This document shows positions 1 to 6,691 of a stretch of DNA of 10,735 nucleotides, piece after piece. A model generated the notes under the pieces. The model saw only the letters and a list, made by a program, of their open reading frames with translations, was not told where the DNA came from and made no database searches. Numbering within the stretch: the first letter of the stretch is position 1; every line of letters starts with the position of its first letter. A program made the position numbers and the translations under genes. This DNA is from SHLJ01 sp041618535 (lineage in GTDB: Bacteria > Bacteroidota > Bacteroidia > Flavobacteriales > Flavobacteriaceae), in NCBI GenBank assembly GCA_041618535.1, contig JBFKFP010000095.1, positions 1-10,735 on the forward strand, read 5' to 3'.

Positions 1-1
1 C

Positions 2-1090
2 ATCGGACCATACAAAGGAGGGCTTCGATTTCATCCCACCGTAAACCAGAGCATCTTAAAGTTCCTGGCGTTTGAGCAGGTCTTTAAGAATAGCCTAACG
101 ACACTGCCTATGGGTGGTGGTAAAGGCGGCAGTGATTTCGATCCTAAAGGAAAGAGCGATAATGAAATTATGAGGTTCTGTCATGCTTTCATGAGCGAAC
201 TTTTCCGTCATATCGGTCCGAGCACTGATGTACCGGCTGGTGATATCGGAGTAGGTGGCCGGGAAATCGGATTTCTGTTCGGGATGTATAAAAAGCTCAA
301 AAATGAATTCACTGGTGTTTTAACAGGAAAAGGCCTAACCTGGGGAGGATCACTCATAAGACCTGAAGCTACGGGATATGGTACTGTTTATTTTGCTCAG
401 AAGATGCTTGATACCAAAGGGGATTCTATCGAAGGTAAAACGGCAGTCATTTCCGGATCAGGGAATGTGGCTCAGTATGCAGCGGAGAAATGCCTCCATT
501 TAAATGTAAAGGTTCTTACCCTGTCAGATTCTTCAGGCTATATTCATGATCCCGACGGGATAGATGAGGAAAAGCTAAAGTTTGTCTTCGATCTTAAAAA
601 TGTGAAACGCGGACGTATAAGTGAATATGTTGAGAAATATCCTTCTGCCAGTTTTCATGAAGGGGAGACCCCTTGGAGGGTTCCTTGTGATATTGCCCTT
701 CCTTGCGCGACCCAAAATGAACTGAACGGTGATGATGCCAGGGATCTCTTGAAAAACAATTGTATATGTGTGGCTGAGGGCGCAAATATGCCTTCTACTT
801 TAGAAGCTGTCGCTGAATTTCAGAACGCCAAGATTTTATATGCACCAGGGAAGGCATCGAATGCAGGAGGTGTGGCTACGTCGGGACTGGAAATGACCCA
901 GAATGCGCTGCGTTACAACTGGACCAGAGAAGAAGTTGATAAGAAGTTAAAAGAGATCATGTATGATATTCACGACGCCTGTATTGAATACGGGAAGGAT
1001 GAATCCGGACATATCGATTATGTAAAAGGTGCCAATATAGCAGGCTTTGTTAAAGTAGCCGATGCCATGCTTGCCCAGGGTATTGTCTGA
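2..1090 (+). CDS. gdhA: NADP-type glutamate dehydrogenase, 5'-truncated by window edge
   Basis: Catalyses reversible reductive amination of 2-oxoglutarate with ammonium to glutamate in the cytoplasm. The frame is open from base 2, giving 362 visible residues; family members are about 445-450, so roughly 85 N-terminal residues are missing, and the ATG at 110 is an internal Met, not the start. By comparison with clostridial GDH as I remember it, the substrate and catalytic lysines are all present: GPYKGG (Lys5 of the visible protein), FEQVFKN (Lys29) and LPMGGGKGG (Lys41), plus the catalytic Asp in VPAGDIGVG (Asp81) and the Ser in ATSGLEMTQN (Ser294). The Rossmann part has SGSGNVAQ, followed by TLSDSSGY, which resembles the NADP-dependent E. 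coli enzyme (ASDSSG). Cofactor choice is therefore inferred. The gene ends with TGA and is closed by its own terminator, so it is probably transcriptionally separate from the genes downstream. Confidence 0.97.
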   Translation: MGPYKGGLRFHPTVNQSILKFLAFEQVFKNSLTTLPMGGGKGGSDFDPKGKSDNEIMRFCHAFMSELFRHIGPSTDVPAGDIGVGGREIGFLFGMYKKLKNEFTGVLTGKGLTWGGSLIRPEATGYGTVYFAQKMLDTKGDSIEGKTAVISGSGNVAQYAAEKCLHLNVKVLTLSDSSGYIHDPDGIDEEKLKFVFDLKNVKRGRISEYVEKYPSASFHEGETPWRVPCDIALPCATQNELNGDDARDLLKNNCICVAEGANMPSTLEAVAEFQNAKILYAPGKASNAGGVATSGLEMTQNALRYNWTREEVDKKLKEIMYDIHDACIEYGKDESGHIDYVKGANIAGFVKVADAMLAQGIV

Positions 1091-1108
1091 TCAAAATTTC
1101 ATATTATT

Positions 1109-1137
1109 AAAGGCTTCCCCAGGGAAGCTTTTTTTTT
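1109..1137 (+). terminator. Intrinsic terminator after gdhA
   Basis: A hairpin with arms GCTTCC (1113-1118) and GGAAGC (1123-1128) and a four-base loop. The stem can extend outward by a G-T and A-T pairs, and it runs directly into nine T residues (1129-1137). It lies about 20 bases past the gdhA stop and separates gdhA from the porZ group. Confidence 0.88.
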
Positions 1138-1149
1138 GTGTTGATATGA

Positions 1150-1185
1150 TTTGCCTGTAAATTTCGTTACTAATAGGTATCTTTA
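1150..1185 (+). promoter_or_regulatory. Possible Bacteroidota-type promoter for porZ-recO-receptor operon
   Basis: TATCTTTA at 1178-1185 matches seven of the eight positions implied by the Bacteroidota -7 element TAnnTTTG (last base A instead of G). TTTG at 1150-1153 could be the -33 element, but the 24-base spacer is longer than the usual 17-23. It is the only such pair I see in the 106-base gap, and it lies downstream of the gdhA terminator. If used, transcription would begin around 1190, leaving a leader of only about 7-13 bases before the TTG start candidates. Tentative. Confidence 0.33.
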
Positions 1186-1196
1186 CCCCAATTGAA

Positions 1197-3545
1197 TTGA
1201 GCTTGAAAAAGACACTCATAGTATTGCTGGGACTGTATTGGTCCTTCCTGTTTGGTCAGAATTTCTCCGACAGCTGGCAGGGCCACTTCTCCTACCTTAA
1301 AATTACCGACGTGGTAACCGGGAACAATAAGGTTTTTGCTTCCACAGAAAATGTCGTTTTTAGCTATGAGTTATCCACGACTGAAATTCAGACCATTACT
1401 ACGGTTGACGGCTTGTCAGGCGATTTTATTTCCACAATCCATTACAGCGATGCCTTTAATGTGCTCGTTATTGCCTATGATAGTGGATTATTCGAATTAT
1501 ATTCCGATCTGGACGGAAGTTTTCTCTCGGTCATTGATATTTTGGATAAACCAACCATCCCGCCTGATAACAAAAGAATAATTCATATTACCGAGAGCGA
1601 AAATTTTATCTATTTGTCCACTGAATATGGAATTTCTGTTTATGATCTTGATAGAAGAGAATTTGGAGACACCTACTTTATCGGTTTTGGAGGCGAACAG
1701 ATCCCGGTCTTGCAAGCAGAGGTATTTGGAGATTATATCTATGCGGCCATGAGAGATAATAACGGATTAAAACGTGCTCTTGTCGATAGCGATAATCTCA
1801 TAGATTTCAACCAGTGGGAAGTTGTATTCCCAGGAAATTTCCTCGCAATCCAACAAATTAATGACCGGCTTTATACCCTCAGGCTTAACCGGAAAGTTTA
1901 TGAAGTAACCGAATCAGGTTTTACGGAGATCTTCACCTTTGGCAGTCAGATACTCGATTTTATAGGGGCTAACGGCCAGATGACAGTTACCTTCAGCGAT
2001 GAAGTACGGGTTTTTGATGATGATTTCAATCAGATTAGCAGTCATCAATCTTCTACGGAATATGATAGTCCTTTCACGAATGCTGTTTCTACCGAAACAG
2101 ATGTGTATATAGGCACGGCGGACAAGGGGTTAATAACCGCCCCTTTAAATGACCCCCAGAATTATGTCGAAATTGTCCCGGACGGACCTCTTCGGAATGA
2201 TCCTTTTAACATTCAGGCTTTGAACGGGAATCTTTATGTGGCTTATGGCACCTATTCACTTACCTATAATCCTACCCCGGTCAGGGAATATGGATTTAGT
2301 CATTTAACGCCGGAAGGCTGGAACAATATTCCTAATGACAGTTTGTTTCAGGCTGCCAACCTAAATGCGATCTCGATTAATCCCTTAAACCCAAACCAGG
2401 TTTTTGTAAGTTCCTTCAGAGATGGAATCGTTGAGATCAATAACGGAACCCCTACGGTTTTGTATGATCAGAATAATAGCGGACTGGAATCTTTGGTATT
2501 ACCAAATAATCCCGATTTTACCCAGTTAAGATTAAGTGGCTCCACCTTCGACAGAAACGGCGTATTGTGGTCAATGACGTGCAGGGTTGACCGACCCCTG
2601 AAATCATATAACCCCGATAACGGTCAATGGAGAGGATTTGATTTCACTCCTATTATTCCGGATGGTCTGACCGATGAACTTGGATTCAGCGATATAGTAA
2701 TAGACAATAATGGCGTTAAATGGATCGGGGCACTTCGTTCAGGGCTTATCGGGTTTAACGATGCGACAGGCGAAATTAAAAATATTTTTGATGAGGAGAC
2801 AGCAAACCTCCCCGACCCCGCTGTTAAAGCTCTGGCAATCGATAATAGAAACCAGTTATGGATAGGGACGATCAAGGGCTTAAGGGTCTTGTATAACACC
2901 TCTAACTTCTTCGATAATGAAAGCGTCAGCACTCAGCCAATAATCATTTTAGAGGATGGCATTCCGAAGGAGTTACTCCAGTTCCAATATATTTCGGATA
3001 TCAAAGTTGATGGAGGGAACAACAAGTGGATATCCACTATCGGTTCAGGTATTTTTTATTTCACAGCAGACGGACAGGAAACCATATATCACTTCACCAA
3101 GGACAATTCTCCACTACCGTCTAATAACATCATAGACTCATCTATAGATTCGAGCACGGGAATTGTATATATCGCCACCGACCGGGGACTTGTATCCTTC
3201 CGATCAGGAAGTTCCAAACCCCTGGATAATCTTAATGAGGCCTTTGTATTTCCGAATCCAGTTCGGCCCGGATTCGATATGGTAGAAAAGAAGATCAAGA
3301 TCAAGGATGTCAGTGAAAACGTCAATATTAAGATCACGGATATCGAAGGGAATTTGGTGGCTGAGGCCGAATCGAACCGAAACCAGAGATTCCGGGGATA
3401 TAACCTCGAGATTGATGGAGGTACGGCCTATTGGAATGGGAAAAACCTCGCCAACAATGAAGTGGCATCCGGAGTTTATCTCATTATGTTATCCGATCTG
3501 GATACCCTGGAAACAAGGGTGCTGAAATTAATGGTGATTCGCTAA
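1197..3545 (+). CDS. porZ: PorZ-like two-propeller T9SS surface protein
   Basis: PorZ in Porphyromonas gingivalis is a surface-exposed T9SS component that works with the PorU sortase in attaching cargo to anionic LPS. This 782-residue protein matches it in length (about 776) and architecture. It has a signal peptide (residues 1-20, cleavage probably FG|QN), then beta-propeller sequence from about 27 to 675, and a C-terminal domain from about 683 with an FPNPVRP motif. The second half carries regulator-propeller blade motifs: KWIG at Trp509, NQLWIGTIKGL at Trp555, KWIST at Trp611, then YIATDRGLVSF. There is no in-frame ATG near the start. TTG at 1197 (MSLKKT) or TTG at 1203 (MKKT) are the candidates, and the upstream stop at 1158 limits any extension. 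Its stop overlaps the recO ATG by one base. Porphyromonas-style A-LPS is not expected in flavobacteria, so the exact ligand is unknown. The alternative name is a generic two-component-regulator-propeller protein; the context favours PorZ. Confidence 0.82.
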   Translation: MSLKKTLIVLLGLYWSFLFGQNFSDSWQGHFSYLKITDVVTGNNKVFASTENVVFSYELSTTEIQTITTVDGLSGDFISTIHYSDAFNVLVIAYDSGLFELYSDLDGSFLSVIDILDKPTIPPDNKRIIHITESENFIYLSTEYGISVYDLDRREFGDTYFIGFGGEQIPVLQAEVFGDYIYAAMRDNNGLKRALVDSDNLIDFNQWEVVFPGNFLAIQQINDRLYTLRLNRKVYEVTESGFTEIFTFGSQILDFIGANGQMTVTFSDEVRVFDDDFNQISSHQSSTEYDSPFTNAVSTETDVYIGTADKGLITAPLNDPQNYVEIVPDGPLRNDPFNIQALNGNLYVAYGTYSLTYNPTPVREYGFSHLTPEGWNNIPNDSLFQAANLNAISINPLNPNQVFVSSFRDGIVEINNGTPTVLYDQNNSGLESLVLPNNPDFTQLRLSGSTFDRNGVLWSMTCRVDRPLKSYNPDNGQWRGFDFTPIIPDGLTDELGFSDIVIDNNGVKWIGALRSGLIGFNDATGEIKNIFDEETANLPDPAVKALAIDNRNQLWIGTIKGLRVLYNTSNFFDNESVSTQPIIILEDGIPKELLQFQYISDIKVDGGNNKWISTIGSGIFYFTADGQETIYHFTKDNSPLPSNNIIDSSIDSSTGIVYIATDRGLVSFRSGSSKPLDNLNEAFVFPNPVRPGFDMVEKKIKIKDVSENVNIKITDIEGNLVAEAESNRNQRFRGYNLEIDGGTAYWNGKNLANNEVASGVYLIMLSDLDTLETRVLKLMVIR

Positions 3546-4267
3546 TGCTGGTATCCACTTCAGCAATTGTCTTGTCGGCCAGGCGTTACCAGGATTCAGA
3601 CCTGATCGTAACCTGTTATACAAGTGATTTTGGCCGAATGGCCTATTTGTTAAAAGGAATCCTGAAGTCAAGGAAAGGAAAACTTAGACCTGCCTTTTTT
3701 CAGCCGTTCACTATACTTGAAATAGAGGGAAATCATAAAGACAGCAGAACCCTTCAATATATCCGTGAAGCCAGGATAAAATTCCCTATGAACAGTTTGC
3801 AAAGCGACCAGGTGAAACGGGCTATCGTCTTTTTTCTTTCCGAAGTTTTGTATGCTGTTCTGAAGGAAGAAGAAAAACGAGAAGACCTGTATGACTTTAT
3901 TGAAACATCGGCAGTCTGGTTCGAGACCCATGACACCTATAACTCATTCCACCTCGTATTCTTGCTAAGGCTAACTAAATATCTTGGTTTTTATCCGGAT
4001 ATCAGGCCGGAAGATGAGTATTTCGATCTTATGGAGGGAAAGTCAACCAGAACGGCTACGGGGAATTACTGTATTTCGGGAGAAAATTTAGACTTGATAA
4101 AAAAGGCCTTAGGTATAAATTTTGATAAGGTAAAAGAACACCGTCTGTCAACAATTCAAAAAAGGAATTTACTGGATATGATATTGTTGTATTTTAAAGT
4201 ACATTTGGACGGTTTTAAAGAGCCTAAATCCCTTTCTGTTTTAAATGAGGTGTTCTCAGATCCATAA
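3545..4267 (+). CDS. recO: DNA repair protein RecO
   Basis: RecO is the recombination mediator of the RecFOR pathway; it helps load RecA on SSB-coated single-stranded DNA and anneals complementary strands. The 240-residue product has the usual family length. The N-terminal OB fold (about 1-80) is recognisable from AIVLSARRYQDSDLIVTCYT, a glycine-containing LLKGILKSRKGKLRPAFFQP stretch, and FTILEIEG. The rest is predicted mostly helical, including LLRLTKYLGFYPD, a typical RecO segment. Only two cysteines are seen (in VTCYT and NYCISG), so the four-cysteine zinc site of some RecO proteins is absent, as in other RecO proteins without zinc. The ATG overlaps the porZ TAA (TAATG, one base), which indicates translational coupling. 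The tail overlaps the receptor start by 23 bases. Confidence 0.93.
   Translation: MLVSTSAIVLSARRYQDSDLIVTCYTSDFGRMAYLLKGILKSRKGKLRPAFFQPFTILEIEGNHKDSRTLQYIREARIKFPMNSLQSDQVKRAIVFFLSEVLYAVLKEEEKREDLYDFIETSAVWFETHDTYNSFHLVFLLRLTKYLGFYPDIRPEDEYFDLMEGKSTRTATGNYCISGENLDLIKKALGINFDKVKEHRLSTIQKRNLLDMILLYFKVHLDGFKEPKSLSVLNEVFSDP
4094..4123 (+). promoter_or_regulatory. Possible internal promoter in recO for the receptor gene
   Basis: TTG at 4094-4096, a 19-base spacer, then TAAATTTT at 4116-4123, which fits the Bacteroidota pattern TTG-N17-23-TAnnTTTG except for the final base (a G follows one base later). It lies within recO about 120 bases before the receptor ATG. It could let the receptor be expressed apart from porZ and recO. 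No Fur-box-like palindrome is evident beside it. A match this short could occur by chance. Confidence 0.22.
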
Positions 4268-6671
4268 ACTTCAGTTGCTATTCGTTCTCTTGTTTTTGAC
4301 GAATACATTTGTATTTGGACAGCGTGTTGTAGTTAAGGACGAAAGCAACTTCCAACCCATACAGGGGGTAGCGATTTTTAATCTGGACAAAAATAAATTT
4401 GCAATTAGCGACTTCAATGGATTTGTTAATTTAGATGAATTCGATTCGGATGAAATTCTAACCTTCAAGCACATTGGTTATTTCGAATATTCATCTTTGA
4501 AAAGAGATTTGGCGGTATTCATAAATCTTAAACCGAAAGAACTGAGCCTGGATGAGGTTGTCATCTCTGCCTCGAAATTCGAGCAAAGCCAGAAAGAGGT
4601 GCCGAAGTCTATAGTCAGTATCAAGGCAGAGGATATCTTGTTCAACACCCCTCAGACAAGTGCAGACCTGTTAACCAACAGCGGGCAGGTATTTGTCCAG
4701 AAAAGTCAGCTTGGAGGTGGCAGCCCCATGATTCGGGGATTCTCAACAAACAGGCTGCTGATATCAGTTGACGATGTTCGGATGAATAATGCCATTTTTC
4801 GCGGGGGGAATCTTCAGAATGTCATATCGATAGACCCTTTTAATGTTCAGAATACGGAGGTCATTCTCGGTGCCGGATCTGTAATTTACGGGAGTGATGC
4901 CATAGGAGGCGTAATGAATTTCTATACCAAGCGCCCAAAACGATCGGAGAATGATTCTCTTCTTGTTGAAGCCAATGGAATAGTGAGATACAGTTCTGCG
5001 AGCAACGAAAAGGCAGGGCATGCTGATGTTAATTTCGGTCTGCGAAACTGGGCTTTTCTAAGCAGCATAAGTTATACCGACTTCGATGACCTTAAAATGG
5101 GAAAAGTTGGCCCGGATGACTACTTAAGGCCCGAATATGTTGACCCTGTTGACGGGGTTGACAACATCATTTCCAACCCTGATCCCAGAGTCCAGAGGTT
5201 TACAGGATATAATCAGATCAATTTTATGCAGAAGATCAATTACCGCTCCTCTGAAACGCTGAATTATAATCTGGGGTTACATTACAGTGAAACTTCAGAT
5301 TTTCCCCGATACGACAGGTTAATACGCTATAGTAATGGTCAGTTACGTTCGGCCGAATGGAATTACGGGCCTCAAAAATGGTTTCTTGGGAATTTTCAGA
5401 TCTCCAAGTTCAGCAGTCGTTCCAACATTTACGACAACATTAAATTCACCTTTGCCTATCAGAACTTTAAAGAAAGCAGGATAGATCGTAATCTGAATTC
5501 CGAATTAAGAAGGACAAGAGAGGAGCAGGTTGATGCCATTTCTATCAATTTTGACCTGGAAAAGAAGATCACTGAAAAGACCACTTTGTCATACGGGGCA
5601 GAGTACATTTCCAATCTTATCGGGTCCACGGCAGAACAGGTGAATATTTTGGATGGTACATCAGAAGCTATAGTTACTCGTTATCCCGATGGTTCAAGCT
5701 GGAAATCGGCTGCCGCATATTTTAATTTTAAATTCCGCCCCAATAAAAAACTGTCATTTCAATCCGGGCTGAGGTATAATTACATCGGGATAAATGCTGA
5801 CCTCAGAGAAAACAATGATTTTCTTAATCTGCCTTTTAACAATGCAAACCTCGACACAGATGCATTAACAGGTACAGCCGGAATAAGCTGGGCTCCCAAT
5901 GATAAAATCTTATGGAAATTCAATCTGTCTACAGCCTTCAGGGCACCGAACATCGATGATGTGGGTAAGGTCTTTGATTCAGCCCCTGGAACTGTAGTGG
6001 TGCCAAATTCAGATCTTAAACCGGAATATGCCTACAGTGGGGAACTGGGCGTAACATTGAATTTTGAGAATAACGTCGAACTGGATTTAGCAACCTATTA
6101 CACATATCTCGACGATGCTTTATTACGGCGTGATTTTACTGTGAATGGCGAGACCGAGATCCTCTACGACGGGGAACTTAGCCGTATACAGGCTATTCAG
6201 AATGCCTCCAGGGCGTGGATCTATGGCTTTGAAGCAGGATTGAGGATATCCTTTACCGAACACCTCAAGTTAAACAGCCAGTATAGTGTGATTGGCGGGA
6301 CCGAGGAAGATGCTGATGGCTTCGAGATGCCTGTAAGGCATGTGGCTCCGGCCTTCGGGAATACACATTTAATTTGGCATAAGAATCAGTGGAAACTAGA
6401 CGCCTTCGTTATTTACAACAATGAATTGTCCTTTAATCAATTAGCGCCATCTGAAGTGGAAAAGGAATTTTTATATGCTTTGGACGAGAACGGGAACCCC
6501 TACTCTCCTTCATGGTATACCGTTAATCTCCGTTCTGAATATCGCTTTTCCGACAAGACAGCACTTACCCTGACCTTGGAAAATATCACCAACCAGAGGT
6601 ATCGCCCGTATTCCTCGGGAATTACTGCTCCGGGAACAAATCTGATCGTGTCTTTAAGACACAGTCTTTAA
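4245..6671 (+). CDS. TonB-dependent outer-membrane receptor, heme/hemoglobin-like branch
   Basis: An 808-residue outer-membrane active transporter powered by TonB-ExbBD. A hydrophobic signal peptide (1-25) ends in VFG|QR. Next is a carboxypeptidase-D-regulatory-like beta domain (about 26-100), typical of Bacteroidota receptors. A TonB-box-like segment follows, LDEVVISA from residue 102. The plug (about 115-235) has SPMIRGFSTNRLLISVDDVR, then NNAIFRGGNLQNV and GAGSVIYGSDAIGGVMNF. These match hemoglobin/heme receptor plugs best. The 22-strand barrel fills the rest, with FRAPN at 565-569 and NSDL at 588-591 (the FRAP/NPDL region). A TonB-receptor signature, ENITNQRYRPYSSG, lies near the C terminus. 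No histidine lies between FRAP and NSDL, so heme as substrate is uncertain; another siderophore-like or organic ligand is possible. The ATG at 4245 lies inside recO (23-base overlap), and it is the start that gives an intact signal peptide. Confidence 0.9.
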   Translation: MRCSQIHKLQLLFVLLFLTNTFVFGQRVVVKDESNFQPIQGVAIFNLDKNKFAISDFNGFVNLDEFDSDEILTFKHIGYFEYSSLKRDLAVFINLKPKELSLDEVVISASKFEQSQKEVPKSIVSIKAEDILFNTPQTSADLLTNSGQVFVQKSQLGGGSPMIRGFSTNRLLISVDDVRMNNAIFRGGNLQNVISIDPFNVQNTEVILGAGSVIYGSDAIGGVMNFYTKRPKRSENDSLLVEANGIVRYSSASNEKAGHADVNFGLRNWAFLSSISYTDFDDLKMGKVGPDDYLRPEYVDPVDGVDNIISNPDPRVQRFTGYNQINFMQKINYRSSETLNYNLGLHYSETSDFPRYDRLIRYSNGQLRSAEWNYGPQKWFLGNFQISKFSSRSNIYDNIKFTFAYQNFKESRIDRNLNSELRRTREEQVDAISINFDLEKKITEKTTLSYGAEYISNLIGSTAEQVNILDGTSEAIVTRYPDGSSWKSAAAYFNFKFRPNKKLSFQSGLRYNYIGINADLRENNDFLNLPFNNANLDTDALTGTAGISWAPNDKILWKFNLSTAFRAPNIDDVGKVFDSAPGTVVVPNSDLKPEYAYSGELGVTLNFENNVELDLATYYTYLDDALLRRDFTVNGETEILYDGELSRIQAIQNASRAWIYGFEAGLRISFTEHLKLNSQYSVIGGTEEDADGFEMPVRHVAPAFGNTHLIWHKNQWKLDAFVIYNNELSFNQLAPSEVEKEFLYALDENGNPYSPSWYTVNLRSEYRFSDKTALTLTLENITNQRYRPYSSGITAPGTNLIVSLRHSL

Positions 6672-6673
6672 TG

Positions 6674-6686
6674 ATCCCATCGGGAT
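6674..6686. terminator. Small hairpin between convergent genes, possible weak bidirectional terminator
   Basis: ATCCC (6674-6678) and GGGAT (6682-6686) form a 5-bp stem with a 3-base loop in the 20-base gap between the receptor stop and the stop of the minus-strand gene. Neither side has a real T run (ATATTTA on plus, CATTAAA on minus), so termination by this hairpin alone would be weak. Confidence 0.3.
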
Positions 6687-6691
6687 ATTTA

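Noticed and set aside
594..785. 63-residue minus-strand ORF inside gdhA
   Set aside because: It lies fully inside a highly conserved gene on the other strand and has no recognisable domain or start context; it is a shadow frame.
2624..3337. Minus-strand ORFs of about 80-100 residues within porZ
   Set aside because: These are low-complexity, Ser/Leu-rich translations of the reverse of propeller coding sequence, without independent support.
3668..3936. Two overlapping minus-strand ORFs inside recO
   Set aside because: They occupy two frames over the same bases and are rich in Phe/Ser because the sense strand is rich in Glu/Lys codons; they are shadow frames.
4803..4808. Run of six G in the receptor gene as a phase-variation tract
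   Set aside because: Six bases is too short to expect frequent slippage, and it encodes conserved plug residues (RGGN); no evidence of on/off switching.
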